Source: Nocardioides donggukensis (GTDB taxonomy: Bacteria; Actinomycetota; Actinomycetes; Propionibacteriales; Nocardioidaceae). Taken from it: DNA of 64,000 bases. The notes beneath the pieces are model-generated. The model made no database searches. It was not told the DNA's origin and worked only from the letters and a program-made list of their open reading frames with translations. Position 1 is the first letter of the stretch. Each line of letters starts with the position of its first letter. The stretch lies in the NCBI RefSeq assembly GCF_014842875.1, contig NZ_JACYXZ010000002.1:744001-808000 (forward strand), in the 5' to 3' direction. Shown one piece after another: positions 34,393 through 42,138 of the stretch. Position numbers and translations under genes: made by a program.

Positions 34393-34916
34393 CCCACCTG
34401 GTGCAACCAGCGGACCGGCGCGCCCTCACCGGCGTGCCGGAAGGTCTCGAGCTCGTCGTCCCAGCGCTTGCCGAGAAGCTTGTCGATCTCGTCGAGGACG
34501 GTGGTCTCGCCCAGGGCGGCCTTCACCACGGCGGCCTTGACCCGGTCCTCGGGGATCATCAGGTCGCCGTGCAGCCCGGTGACGCCGTGGAAGATGCCGA
34601 GCTCGGGAGTGTAGGAGTAGCGGGCGCCCTCGGTGCCCGGGGTGGGCTCCTCGGTGATCTCGAAGCGCAGGTGGTTCCATCCGCGCAGCGCCGAGGCGAC
34701 GGCGGCGGCCGAGCCGGCGTCTCCGGTCCAGGAGAGCTCGGCCCGGTAGGTGCCTGCCTGAGCCGGCTGGGGCGTCCAGTCCAGGCTCACGGCAACACCG
34801 AGCACCCCACCCACGGCCCACTCGATGTGAGGGCACAACGCAGAGGGCGAGGAGTGCACGTAGAGCACACCCCTCGTCACCGTGTTGCTGATGGTGCGGT
34901 TCGCAGTCGTGGTCAC
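34389..34916 (-). CDS. DUF3145 family protein
   Basis: 175 residues from GTG 34916, which has a strong AAGGAGG site five bases upstream; ATG 34931 lacks one. Conserved actinobacterial protein with TRGVLYVHSSPSALCPHIEWAVGG, YRAELSWTGDAGSAAAVASALRGW, LRFEITEEPTPGTEGARYSYTPELGIFHG and GKRWDDELETFRHAGEGAPVRWL. It is commonly found near the FAS II cluster, as here about 4 kb away. Probably cytosolic; function unknown. Confidence 0.9.
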   Translation of the reverse strand: MTTTANRTISNTVTRGVLYVHSSPSALCPHIEWAVGGVLGVAVSLDWTPQPAQAGTYRAELSWTGDAGSAAAVASALRGWNHLRFEITEEPTPGTEGARYSYTPELGIFHGVTGLHGDLMIPEDRVKAAVVKAALGETTVLDEIDKLLGKRWDDELETFRHAGEGAPVRWLHQVG

Positions 34917-35066
34917 CGTGACCTCCTTCATCTCCGGCGTCGAGGTGACGCCTTCCCCAGCGGTCTCGACGGAGATGTCGGTGCAGTCAAAGTGACAGAT
35001 GTGTAGTTATGACTCCATTGTGGCGCACGTTCCAGCCGAAAGCCAGCAAATCGCCGCAACCACGGC

Positions 35067-35894
35067 TCAGTGGGCGGTGGCGTGCCCGGTGCCCGCGATG
35101 TTGGCGGGGTCCCGGACCGCTCCCAGCAGCTGCCCCACCAATGGCTCGCCGGGAGCGCCCGTCACCGGCGGACCGTCCACCACGTCGAGGACCAGGCAGG
35201 TGACGTTGTCGAGGCCGCCCCGGTCCAGCGCCTCCTGGACCAGGGCCGCCGCGGCCGCCTGCGGCTCCGGCACACCCAGCAGGTCACCGATCCGGTCCGG
35301 CGGCACCAGGTCGGTCAGCCCGTCGCTGCACAGCAGGATCCGGTCCCCCGGCTGCGCGTCCAGGTCGACCAGGTCGGGGTGCTCCAGCGGCCGGGCCGGC
35401 CCGCCGTGCAGCGACCGGAGCACGACGTTGCGCCAGGGGTGATCCCTGGCGGCGGCGGGATCGAGGTGTCCGGCGTCGACGAGCGACTGCACGTAGGTGT
35501 GGTCGGTCGAGACCTGGTGCAGCATCGCGTCGCGGAGCAGGTAGGCACGCGAGTCGCCGACGTGGGCGAGCACGACCCGTGCGCCGTCGGTGGCGACCGC
35601 GGTCAGGGTCGTGGCCATGCCGGCCAGCTGCAGGTCGGCGTCCACGGCCAGGCGCAGCGCGGCGCGGGCCTGGCCGGTCGCGTCGCGCAGGGCGAGGGCG
35701 GGGTCGCCGTCGAGGAGGCCCGCGATCCGCTCGAGCAGCACGTGGGTGACGGTGGCCGAGGCCACCTCGCCGGCGGCCGCGCCACCGACGCCGTCGGCGA
35801 CCAGCGCGAACTGCGGACCCAGGAACCCGGAGTCCTCGTTGTTGTCGCGCCGACGGCCCACATCGGTCACACCTGCTCCGGTGAACCGCAGCAC
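35067..35894 (-). CDS. PPM-type serine/threonine protein phosphatase
   Basis: 275 residues from GTG 35894, after GGAGG. Metal-dependent PP2C phosphatase: GVTDVGRRRDNNEDS, FALVADGVGGAAAGEVAS, LAHVGDSRAYLLRD, LLCSDGLTDLV and GGLDNVTCLVLDV carry the metal-binding Asp residues. Unlike PstP it has no membrane helix or extracellular domain, so it is cytosolic. It is divergent from a Ser/Thr kinase gene 180 bp away; the pair probably acts on shared substrates. Confidence 0.92.
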   Translation of the reverse strand: MLRFTGAGVTDVGRRRDNNEDSGFLGPQFALVADGVGGAAAGEVASATVTHVLLERIAGLLDGDPALALRDATGQARAALRLAVDADLQLAGMATTLTAVATDGARVVLAHVGDSRAYLLRDAMLHQVSTDHTYVQSLVDAGHLDPAAARDHPWRNVVLRSLHGGPARPLEHPDLVDLDAQPGDRILLCSDGLTDLVPPDRIGDLLGVPEPQAAAAALVQEALDRGGLDNVTCLVLDVVDGPPVTGAPGEPLVGQLLGAVRDPANIAGTGHATAH

Positions 35895-36073
35895 GAGGCA
35901 CCTCCTAGCGGACGCCCACCCCGGGAGGCAGTAGACCCGACCCGTCCGCGCCCGTCAACCACCATCATCCCCCGCCACCGAAGCCCACCACCGGAGACCG
36001 CCGCCGGCGGCTCGGTTCGGGTCCTGCGCCGCGGGCCACCTAGGATCGGGTCCGTGGTCAACGGAGAGGCTCC

Positions 36074-37486
36074 ATGAGCCAGGTCATCGCGCAGCGCTAC
36101 GAGCTCGACCGGGAGATCGGTCGCGGCGGCATGGGCGCGGTCTACCTGGGCCGCGACCTGGTGCTCGGCCGCGCCGTGGCGCTGAAGCAGGTGGGGCTCC
36201 TCCCCGGCGCCAACCAGGCCGACCTGGAGCGGGTCGAGCGCGAGGCCCGGGTCTCGGCGATGCTGCACCACGAGCACGTGGTCTCGGTCTTCGACCTCGT
36301 CAACGACGGCGACCAGCACTGGCTGGTCATGGAGTACGTCGAGTCCCACACCCTCGCCGAGCTGGTGCGGGACCGCGGTCCCCTCTCGCCCGACGACGTG
36401 GCCGCCCTGGTCTCCCAGGCCGCGGTCGCCCTCGGCGCCGCGCACCGGGCCGGGATCGTGCACCGCGACGTGAAGCCCAGCAACATGCTGGTGACCGACG
36501 ACGGTCGGCTCAAGCTCAGTGACTTCGGCATCGCCCGCACCAGCGCCGACCCGACCCTGACCCAGACCGGACTGGTCACCGGCTCCCCCGGCTACCTCGC
36601 CCCCGAGGTGGCCGCCGGAGGCGCCGCCACCTCCGCCAGCGACGTCTGGTCGCTGGGCGCCACGGTCTTCCACGCGGTGGCCGGCCACCCGCCGTACGAC
36701 ACCCGAGAGAACCTCATGGGCGCGCTCTACCGGATCGTGCACGAGGAGCCGCCGCGCACCGACGCGGCCGGGTGGCTCGACGAGATGCTGCGGAACACGA
36801 TGCACCGCGACCCGGAGGCCCGGTGGAGCGCGGACCAGGTGGCGGCGTTCCTGCGCAACGGCCCTCAGCACGACGACGCGACCGCGGTGATGGCCCCGGC
36901 CGCGGTGCCGGCGAACCCCTCACCCCCGGCCCAGCCGCCCCTGGCGTCCGAGACGACCCAGGTGGTGCCGGAGCCGGGTCGTCGGCGGGTCCCGGTCGGC
37001 GTGCTGGCGGCCCTCGGCGCGGCGCTCGCCGTGCTCCTGCTGATCGTCTGGCTGGTCAACCTCGGGCCCGACGACCAGCAGCCGACGGCCGGAGGCGACG
37101 ACCAGAGCTCTCAGCCTCCCTCCGAGGAGCCCGACCCCGAGCCGAGCCAGGAGCCCGACACCGAGGAGCCGGCGCCGACGGAGGACGAGATGGAGGAGTT
37201 CGTCGAGTCCTACCTCGACGCCGCCGCCGACGACCCCGCGACCAGCTGGCCACGACTCACCCCGAGCTTCCAGCAGCAGAGCGGCGGCTTCGGCTCCTAC
37301 TCCGGCTTCTGGGGTCCGGTCGAGTCCGCCAAGGCCAAGGACATCTCGGCGGACCCGGACGCGCTGACCGTGAGCTACGAGGTCGACTACAAGTTCGAGG
37401 ACGACCGGGGCAAGCCCGACCCCGAGTCCGTGACGCTCGAGCTCGTGGTCGAGGACGGCGAGCTGCTCATCAACGGCGAGCGCTGA
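36074..37486 (+). CDS. membrane-anchored serine/threonine protein kinase
   Basis: 470 residues from ATG 36074, after GGAGAGG. Hanks-type kinase domain (1-265): GRGGMGAVYLG, VALKQV with the ATP-binding Lys, IVHRDVKPSNML, DFGIAR and GSPGYLAPE. A Pro-rich juxtamembrane linker precedes one membrane helix (about 310-332). Outside is an acidic Pro/Glu/Asp spacer and a small C-terminal domain (about 375-470) with NTF2-like character, not PASTA repeats, so it is not a PknB orthologue. The 3' end overlaps the K+ channel gene by 100 bp on the opposite strand. Confidence 0.92.
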   Translation: MSQVIAQRYELDREIGRGGMGAVYLGRDLVLGRAVALKQVGLLPGANQADLERVEREARVSAMLHHEHVVSVFDLVNDGDQHWLVMEYVESHTLAELVRDRGPLSPDDVAALVSQAAVALGAAHRAGIVHRDVKPSNMLVTDDGRLKLSDFGIARTSADPTLTQTGLVTGSPGYLAPEVAAGGAATSASDVWSLGATVFHAVAGHPPYDTRENLMGALYRIVHEEPPRTDAAGWLDEMLRNTMHRDPEARWSADQVAAFLRNGPQHDDATAVMAPAAVPANPSPPAQPPLASETTQVVPEPGRRRVPVGVLAALGAALAVLLLIVWLVNLGPDDQQPTAGGDDQSSQPPSEEPDPEPSQEPDTEEPAPTEDEMEEFVESYLDAAADDPATSWPRLTPSFQQQSGGFGSYSGFWGPVESAKAKDISADPDALTVSYEVDYKFEDDRGKPDPESVTLELVVEDGELLINGER

Positions 37487-38106
37487 TCGTCCACCTCCAC
37501 GTTGTGGATCAGCCAGGCCGCCACGGACGCGGTCACCACTCCGACCACCGCGATCCCCATCACCATCAGCGCGATCGCGACGAAGCGGCCGGCGGTGGTC
37601 ACCGGGTAGTGGTCGCCGTAGCCGACAGTGGTGACCGTGGTGGTCGCCCACCAGAGGGCGTCGCCGAACGTCGTGATGTTGGCGTCCTGGCTGCCCCGCT
37701 CGACGTCGAGCATCGCCAGCGCACCCAGCCCGATCGAGAGGATCGCGGCGCCGCCGACGTAGGTGCCGACCCGGCCGGCGAGGGTGCCGGCGGCGGTGCG
37801 GTTCAGCACCCGGACCAGGACCAGCAGCCGCAGCAGTCGGAGCGGGCGGAGGAACGGCAGCACGACCAGCGCGGCGTCGTACCAGTGCTCGACGACGTAC
37901 CGGCGGCGCCGCTCGGCCAGCCGCACCCGGACCGCGAAGTCGACCGCGAACAGCAGCCAGACCAGCCCCGAGAAGCCGATCAGGACCCGTTCGAGCGTCC
38001 GGTCCAGGTCCGGGTCGAGGATCGGCCACGCGTAGCCCACCAGGAAGGCGAGCGCGAGGACCAGCAGCGGGATCTCGGTGCGGCGCTCCCACCGCTCGAC
38101 GTCCAT
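37387..38106 (-). CDS. voltage-gated-type potassium channel
   Basis: 239 residues. Six membrane segments: S1 about 13-32, S2 42-62, S3 74-84, an Arg-rich S4 (PFLRPLRLLRLLVLVRVLNR, about 84-103), S5 113-135 and S6 172-195. The selectivity filter TTVGYGD is at about 158-164. It should conduct K+ and sense voltage. The last 33 residues (Ser/Thr-rich) are encoded opposite the kinase 3' end and may be a late extension of the frame. ATG 38106 follows TAGCCT-CGCGGC, so probably leaderless. Confidence 0.88.
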   Translation of the reverse strand: MDVERWERRTEIPLLVLALAFLVGYAWPILDPDLDRTLERVLIGFSGLVWLLFAVDFAVRVRLAERRRRYVVEHWYDAALVVLPFLRPLRLLRLLVLVRVLNRTAAGTLAGRVGTYVGGAAILSIGLGALAMLDVERGSQDANITTFGDALWWATTTVTTVGYGDHYPVTTAGRFVAIALMVMGIAVVGVVTASVAAWLIHNVEVDDQRSPLMSSSPSSTTSSSVTDSGSGLPRSSSNL

Positions 38107-38112
38107 GCCGCG

Positions 38113-38118
38113 AGGCTA
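38113..38118 (-). promoter_or_regulatory. -10-like hexamer TAGCCT before the K+ channel gene
   Basis: On the minus strand TAGCCT is followed by six bases and ATG 38106; no ribosome site is seen. Confidence 0.4.
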
Positions 38119-38171
38119 TCCCCGCGCCCGCCCGCTCCCCGGCACATCCGGCCGGCGTGCGCCGGGTCGGC

Positions 38172-38600
38172 TCAGGAGGCGCAGCAGGCCGCCGCACCGG
38201 AGGCGGCCTCCTCCTGCTCACCGAAGTACGTCGGGCTGTCGGCGAGCACGGTGTAGATCTCCCACTGCTCGCCGTCGGGGGCCCCCTCGACCCAGAACTT
38301 GTCCTGGCTGGCGTAGCAGCAGGTGACCTCGCGCTCGTCGGCCGAGGACAGCCCGGCGGCCCGGAGCCGGCTCTGCTCGGTCTCGACGGTGTCGGTGTCC
38401 GCGACCTCGACACCGAGGTGGTTCAGCGAGCCGCCCTGGCCGGGGTTCTCGAGCAGGACCAGCTTCAGCGGCGGCTCGGCCACCGCGAAGTTGGCGTAGC
38501 CGGGTCGGCGCTTGGCCGGCTCGACGCCGAACAGCCGGCTGTAGAAGCCGACGGCGGCGTCGACGTCGTCGACGTTGAGGGCGAGCTGGATGCGGGACAT
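38172..38600 (-). CDS. arsI: ArsI/CadI-family metalloenzyme (probable C-As lyase)
   Basis: 142 residues; ATG 38600 follows GGAGGAG. Vicinal oxygen chelate fold. ArsI cleaves methyl or aryl groups from trivalent organoarsenicals with Fe(II) and O2; actinobacterial relatives are often named CadI. Iron-ligand positions appear as Gln in RIQLALNV, His in LNHLGVEV and Glu in WEIYTV; the arsenic-binding vicinal Cys pair is in REVTCCYAS, and a second Cys pair closes the protein (AACCAS). Divergent from arsR with ArsR-type palindromes between. Organoarsenical or cadmium function cannot be separated by sequence alone. Confidence 0.85.
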   Translation of the reverse strand: MSRIQLALNVDDVDAAVGFYSRLFGVEPAKRRPGYANFAVAEPPLKLVLLENPGQGGSLNHLGVEVADTDTVETEQSRLRAAGLSSADEREVTCCYASQDKFWVEGAPDGEQWEIYTVLADSPTYFGEQEEAASGAAACCAS

Positions 38601-38619
38601 GATGACTCCTCCTGAGTAG

Positions 38620-38639
38620 ACATAGATGCTGATCGATGT
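38620..38639. promoter_or_regulatory. candidate ArsR operator 1
   Basis: ACATAGAT-GCTG-ATCGATGT, 20 bp with one mismatch between arms, just upstream of the arsI ribosome site. Placed to repress arsI. Confidence 0.5.
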
Positions 38640-38651
38640 TCAGAGTGGCAC

Positions 38652-38677
38652 TACACATCGACATCTGTCAATGTGTA
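38652..38677. promoter_or_regulatory. candidate ArsR operator 2
   Basis: 26-bp near-perfect palindrome starting TACACATCGACAT and ending ATGTGTA; 11 of 13 base pairs match. It ends three bases before the arsR ATG, so bound ArsR would block its own gene. Confidence 0.6.
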
Positions 38678-38680
38678 GGC

Positions 38681-39040
38681 ATGGTCGATTCCCAGCTCAC
38701 GCTCACCCCGGTCGAGACCGTCGCCTGCTGCTCGCCGCTGACCGCCGAGCCGCTGTCGGCCGAGCGGGCCGAGCGGGTGGCGCCGCTGCTCAAGGCCCTG
38801 GCCGACCCGGTGCGGCTCCGGCTGCTGTCGCTGGTCGCCTCGCACGCCGACGGCGAGGCCTGCGTGTGCGACCTGAACGACGCGTTCGACCTCTCCCAGC
38901 CGACCATCAGCCACCACCTCAAGGTGCTCCACGAGGTCGGCCTGCTCGAGCGCACCAAGCGCGGGGTCTGGGTCTACTACGCGGTCCGCCCGGCCGCCCT
39001 GCGCGACCTCGGCGCGCTGATCGGCGGCGTCGCCGCGTGA
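38681..39040 (+). CDS. arsR: ArsR-family arsenite-responsive repressor
   Basis: 119 residues from ATG 38681; the further upstream frame crosses the operator. Winged-helix repressor with CDLNDAFDLSQPTISHHLKVLHEVGLL as recognition region. Cys16-Cys17 near the N-terminus (ETVACCSPL) together with the EACVCDL cysteines (about 61 and 63) match the Corynebacterium-type As(III) site built from an N-terminal Cys pair and a later Cys, rather than only the Escherichia coli ELCVCDL site. It should repress both arsI and its own operon until arsenite binds. Stop overlaps the next gene. Confidence 0.93.
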   Translation: MVDSQLTLTPVETVACCSPLTAEPLSAERAERVAPLLKALADPVRLRLLSLVASHADGEACVCDLNDAFDLSQPTISHHLKVLHEVGLLERTKRGVWVYYAVRPAALRDLGALIGGVAA

Positions 39041-39732
39041 CCTCCACCCTCGCCCGGCGGGCGGGCGCCGAGCTGGTCGGCACCGCGTTCCTCCTGATGG
39101 CGGTGATCGGCTCCGGGATCGCCGCGGTCCGGCTCTCCCCCGACGACACCGGCCTGCAGCTGCTCCAGAACAGCGTCGTCACCGGTGCCGCGCTGGTCGC
39201 GCTGATCCTCGCCCTCCAGCCGGTCTCGGCCGCCTTCAACCCGGTCGTGACCCTCGTCGAGCGGGCCTTCGGCTCGCTGGGCAACCGCGAGACCGCCGCC
39301 CTGCTCGCCGCCCAGGTGGCCGGCGGCATGCTGGGTGCGGTGCTGGCGAACCTGATGTTCGACCTCGACGCGGTCAGCATCGCCACCCGGGACCGCTCCG
39401 GCGGCGGACTGTGGCTGGCCGAGGCCGTCGCCACCTTCGGGCTGGTGCTGGTGATCTTCGGCGGCCTGCGCTCGGGTCGGCCCGAGACCGTCGCGTTCGC
39501 GGTCGGCGGCTACATCACCGCCGCCTACTGGTTCACCAGCTCGACCAGCTTCGCCAACCCCGCGGTCACCCTCGCCCGGATGCTCTCCGACACCTTCACC
39601 GGGATCGCTCCGTCCTCGGTGGCCATGTTCGTGCTCATGCAGCTCGTCGGCGCCGGCCTGGCCGCCATCGTCGTACGAGCCCTGTATCCGGAGGCAGCGC
39701 GCAGCCTCCCCGTCGAGAGGAGCGCCCGATGA
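39037..39732 (+). CDS. aquaporin-family (MIP) channel in the ars operon
   Basis: 231 residues from GTG 39037, overlapping the arsR stop. Six membrane helices and the two half-helix motifs of the MIP family, FNPVVTL (NPV instead of NPA) and FANPAVTLARM. In some ars operons an aquaglyceroporin (AqpS) replaces the ArsB/Acr3 pump and lets arsenite formed by ArsC leave down its gradient. Its place between arsR and arsC supports that role. No ArsB or Acr3 is present in this cluster. Confidence 0.88.
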   Translation: MTSTLARRAGAELVGTAFLLMAVIGSGIAAVRLSPDDTGLQLLQNSVVTGAALVALILALQPVSAAFNPVVTLVERAFGSLGNRETAALLAAQVAGGMLGAVLANLMFDLDAVSIATRDRSGGGLWLAEAVATFGLVLVIFGGLRSGRPETVAFAVGGYITAAYWFTSSTSFANPAVTLARMLSDTFTGIAPSSVAMFVLMQLVGAGLAAIVVRALYPEAARSLPVERSAR

Positions 39733-40151
39733 GCGTGCCGTCCCGTCCCAGCGTTCTGTTCGTCTGCGTCCACAACGCCGGTCGGTCGCAGATGGCGGCC
39801 GGCTGGCTGCGGCACCTGGCCGGTGACCGGGTCGAGGTGCGCTCCGCCGGGTCGCAGCCCGCGGAGGGCGTCAACCCGGCCGCGGTCGAGGCCATGCGCG
39901 AGGTCGGCATCGACCTCGGCGCCGCGACCCCCCGGGTGCTAACCACCGAGGCCGTGGAGCTTTCGGACGTGGTGATCACGATGGGCTGCGGCGACGCCTG
40001 CCCGTTCTTCCCGGGCAAGCGCTACGAGGACTGGGTGCTCGAGGACCCCGCCGGCCGGGGACTCGAGGCGGTGCGCCCGATCCGGGACGAGATCCGCACC
40101 CGGGTCGAGGCGCTCCTGGCGAGCCTCACCTCGGCGGAGCCGTCGCCGTGA
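39729..40151 (+). CDS. arsC: arsenate reductase, low-molecular-weight phosphatase type
   Basis: 140 residues from ATG 39729, overlapping the previous stop (ATGA). The P-loop FVCVHNAGRSQMAAGWL has the nucleophilic Cys and Arg (CX5R); ITMGCGDACPFFPGKRYEDWVLEDPAG follows, as in Corynebacterium arsenate-mycothiol transferases. It reduces arsenate to arsenite, probably with mycothiol and mycoredoxin given the host type, in the cytosol. Coupled by overlap to genes on both sides. Confidence 0.92.
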   Translation: MSVPSRPSVLFVCVHNAGRSQMAAGWLRHLAGDRVEVRSAGSQPAEGVNPAAVEAMREVGIDLGAATPRVLTTEAVELSDVVITMGCGDACPFFPGKRYEDWVLEDPAGRGLEAVRPIRDEIRTRVEALLASLTSAEPSP

Positions 40152-40660
40152 CCGGCCCGGTCGTCCTGCCGATGACGCGGGAGCACTGGCCGCAGGTCGA
40201 GGCGATCTATGCGGCCGGGATCGAGTCCGGGCAGGCGACGTTCGAGAGCGGGCCGCCCACCTGGGAGTCCTTCGACACCGGCCGGCTCCCCGACCCGCGC
40301 CTGGTCGCCGTGGACGGCACCGAGGTCCTCGGCTGGGCGGCGGTCACGGCGGTCTCGGACCGCTGCGTCTACACCGGGGTCGTGGAGCACTCGGTGTACG
40401 TGGCTCCCGCGGCGCAGGGCCACGGCGTGGGACGGCTCCTGCTCGGCGCACTCGTCGACCGCTGCGAGGACGCCGGGATCTGGACCCTCCAGGCCGGCAT
40501 CTTCCCGGAGAACACCGCCAGCCTGCGGCTGCACCTCGACCTCGGCTTCCGGATCGTGGGCACCCGGGAGCGGGTGGGACGGATGACGACCGGGCCGCTT
40601 GCCGGCCAGTGGCGGGACGTGACGCTGGTCGAGCGCCGCAGCGACCGGGTCGGGGTCTGA
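40148..40660 (+). CDS. GNAT acetyltransferase, ArsN1/phosphinothricin type
   Basis: 170 residues, start overlapping the arsC stop (GTGA). Family features: IYAAGIESGQATFE, LGWAAVTAVSDRCVYTGVVEHSVYVAPAAQGHGVGRLLLGALV with the acetyl-CoA-binding QGHGVG, and LQAGIFPENTASLRLHLDLGFRIVGTRERVG. Close to phosphinothricin N-acetyltransferases. When such genes sit in ars operons they are called arsN1 and acetylate arsinothricin, an arsenic antibiotic. The operon position makes this the best reading, but general amino-acid-analogue acetylation is possible. Confidence 0.85.
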   Translation: MTGPVVLPMTREHWPQVEAIYAAGIESGQATFESGPPTWESFDTGRLPDPRLVAVDGTEVLGWAAVTAVSDRCVYTGVVEHSVYVAPAAQGHGVGRLLLGALVDRCEDAGIWTLQAGIFPENTASLRLHLDLGFRIVGTRERVGRMTTGPLAGQWRDVTLVERRSDRVGV

Positions 40661-40673
40661 GCGACCCGGCGCC

Positions 40674-40714
40674 GCTCAGGCCAGGCGCTGCTCAGGCCAG
40701 GCGCCGCTCAGGCC
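40674..40714. repeat. 16-bp direct repeat, three copies, across a stop codon
   Basis: GCTCAGGCC begins at 40674, 40690 and 40706, a 16-bp period; the first two copies continue as AGGCGC. The third copy supplies the TGA stop of the HAD gene (40708-40710). As 16 is not a multiple of three, the copies place TGA in all three minus-strand frames. Confidence 0.7.
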
Positions 40715-41508
40715 TGGGGCGCGTCCTGGCCGGCGAGCTCGACCAGGTCGGCGACCGACTCGATGACCCGGGTCGGCCGATAGGGGAAGGTGTCGACCTG
40801 GTCCGGCCGGGTCGAGCCGGTCTGCACCAGGAACGTGCGGATCCCCGCCTCGAGGCCGCTGATGATGTCGGTGTCCATCCGGTCCCCGATCATGATCGTG
40901 GTCTCCGAGTGCGCCTCGAGCCGGTTCAGGGCACTGCGCATCATCAGCGGGTTCGGCTTGCCGACGAAGTACGGCTGGCGGCGGGTGGCGGTGCTGATCA
41001 ACGCCGCCACCGACCCGGTCGCCGGGAGGGTGCCGTGCACGCTCGGGCCACTCGGGTCCGGGTTGGTGGCGATGAACCGGGCTCCGCCCTCGATCAGCCG
41101 GATCGCCCGGGTGATCGCCTCGAAGGAGTAGGTCCGGGTCTCCCCCAGCACCACGTAGTCGGGATCCCGATCGGTCATCACGTAGCCGACGTCGTGCATC
41201 GCCGTGGTCAGCCCCGCCTCCCCCACGACGTACGCCGTGCCGCCGGGGCGCTGGTCGTGGAGGAAGTCGGCCGTCGCCAGGGCCGAGGTCCACAACGCGT
41301 CCTCGGGCACGTCGATGCCGCTGTTGAGCAGCCGGGCGCGCAGGTCGCGCGGGGTGAAGATCGAGTTGTTGGTCAGCACCAGGAACCGCTTGCCGGAGGC
41401 CTTGAGCGCCTCGATGAACTCCTTGGCGCCGTCGATCGGGTGCTCCTCGTGGACCAGCACCCCGTCCATGTCGGTCAACCAGGTCTCGATGGGCCGGGGT
41501 GTGTCCAT
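40708..41508 (-). CDS. HAD-IIA family hydrolase (NagD-like)
   Basis: 266 residues from ATG 41508, with GAGGA upstream. HAD phosphatase: nucleophile motif [13 protein letters not shown], motif II LTNNSIF, motif III Lys in VGKPNPLMM and motif [13 protein letters not shown], with the type IIA cap between motifs II and III. NagD-like enzymes dephosphorylate sugar phosphates or nucleotides; the substrate is not known. Tail to tail with the ars operon, with a 16-bp triplicated repeat at the junction. Confidence 0.9.
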   Translation of the reverse strand: MDTPRPIETWLTDMDGVLVHEEHPIDGAKEFIEALKASGKRFLVLTNNSIFTPRDLRARLLNSGIDVPEDALWTSALATADFLHDQRPGGTAYVVGEAGLTTAMHDVGYVMTDRDPDYVVLGETRTYSFEAITRAIRLIEGGARFIATNPDPSGPSVHGTLPATGSVAALISTATRRQPYFVGKPNPLMMRSALNRLEAHSETTIMIGDRMDTDIISGLEAGIRTFLVQTGSTRPDQVDTFPYRPTRVIESVADLVELAGQDAPQA

Positions 41509-41555
41509 GGCGGCATCCTCGCACGCGAGCGGCGCGGCCCCGGCGCCGTCCGCGG

Positions 41556-41714
41556 TCAGACCGACCAGCGCACGGCGTCGACGAAGAACTCGGCCGCCGG
41601 GCTCACCCCGTGCAGGTCGTCGCGCTCCGCGAGCAGGTCGGTCACCGCCCGCGCCCGGCGGCTGATCCTGGTCAGCCGCTGGTCCGACTGCTGCTCGAGC
41701 TGCTTCTCGTCCAT
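41556..41714 (-). CDS. 52-residue hypothetical protein
   Basis: ATG 41714 follows GGGGGAG with normal spacing. The product begins [20 protein letters not shown] and ends [10 protein letters not shown]. It is helical and charged, with [16 protein letters not shown] in the middle and no membrane segment. The frame is intact with typical codon use and lies 47 bp upstream of the HAD gene on the same strand, so the two may share a transcript. Function unknown. Confidence 0.6.
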   Translation of the reverse strand: MDEKQLEQQSDQRLTRISRRARAVTDLLAERDDLHGVSPAAEFFVDAVRWSV

Positions 41715-41924
41715 GGTGCACTCCCCCGGTCCGGTCGACCCGCCGACCGGGTCGCGAGGCAGCAGCGTGCACGACGCGTGAGGCGCGATGATGTCCGTGG
41801 GGTTACGGGCGTGTGAGCACGACCGGGCGGATCCACGCCGTCGTCGCCCGCGTCGACCACGCCGAGGCTTCAGCCGGGCCCGATCCGGGTACAGGCGGGG
41901 CAGGAACCGACAACAGGAGGCTCA

Positions 41925-42128
41925 ATGAGATCGCTCATCGGCATCGTGCTCGTGGTCTGGCTGCTGATCGGGGTCGCCGCCGCCTTCCAGCGCGGCTACT
42001 TCGGCGACGACCGCGAGGTGAACTGCAAGACCACCAGCGACACTGCCCTGACGGTCGTGGCCGGGCCGCTCAACTACGTGGGGGTCAACCCCAAGGTCGA
42101 CTGCACGACCCCGCAGCCCTCGGAGTAG
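41925..42128 (+). CDS. 67-residue exported or membrane-anchored protein
   Basis: ATG 41925 follows a strong AGGAGG site. An N-terminal hydrophobic segment (IGIVLVVWLLIGVAAAF, residues 5-21) is a membrane anchor or uncleaved signal. The remainder, with two Cys (VNCKTTSDTALTVVAGPLNYVGVNPKVDC) that could form a disulfide, would face outside. A common small actinobacterial protein type without known role. It ends 10 bp before the DinB-like gene. Confidence 0.75.
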   Translation: MRSLIGIVLVVWLLIGVAAAFQRGYFGDDREVNCKTTSDTALTVVAGPLNYVGVNPKVDCTTPQPSE

Positions 42129-42138
42129 GAGCGTTCGC

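Noticed and set aside
36074-37486. PknB orthologue
   Set aside because: No PASTA repeats outside the membrane, and it is not in the rodA/pbpA/pstP cluster typical of pknB.
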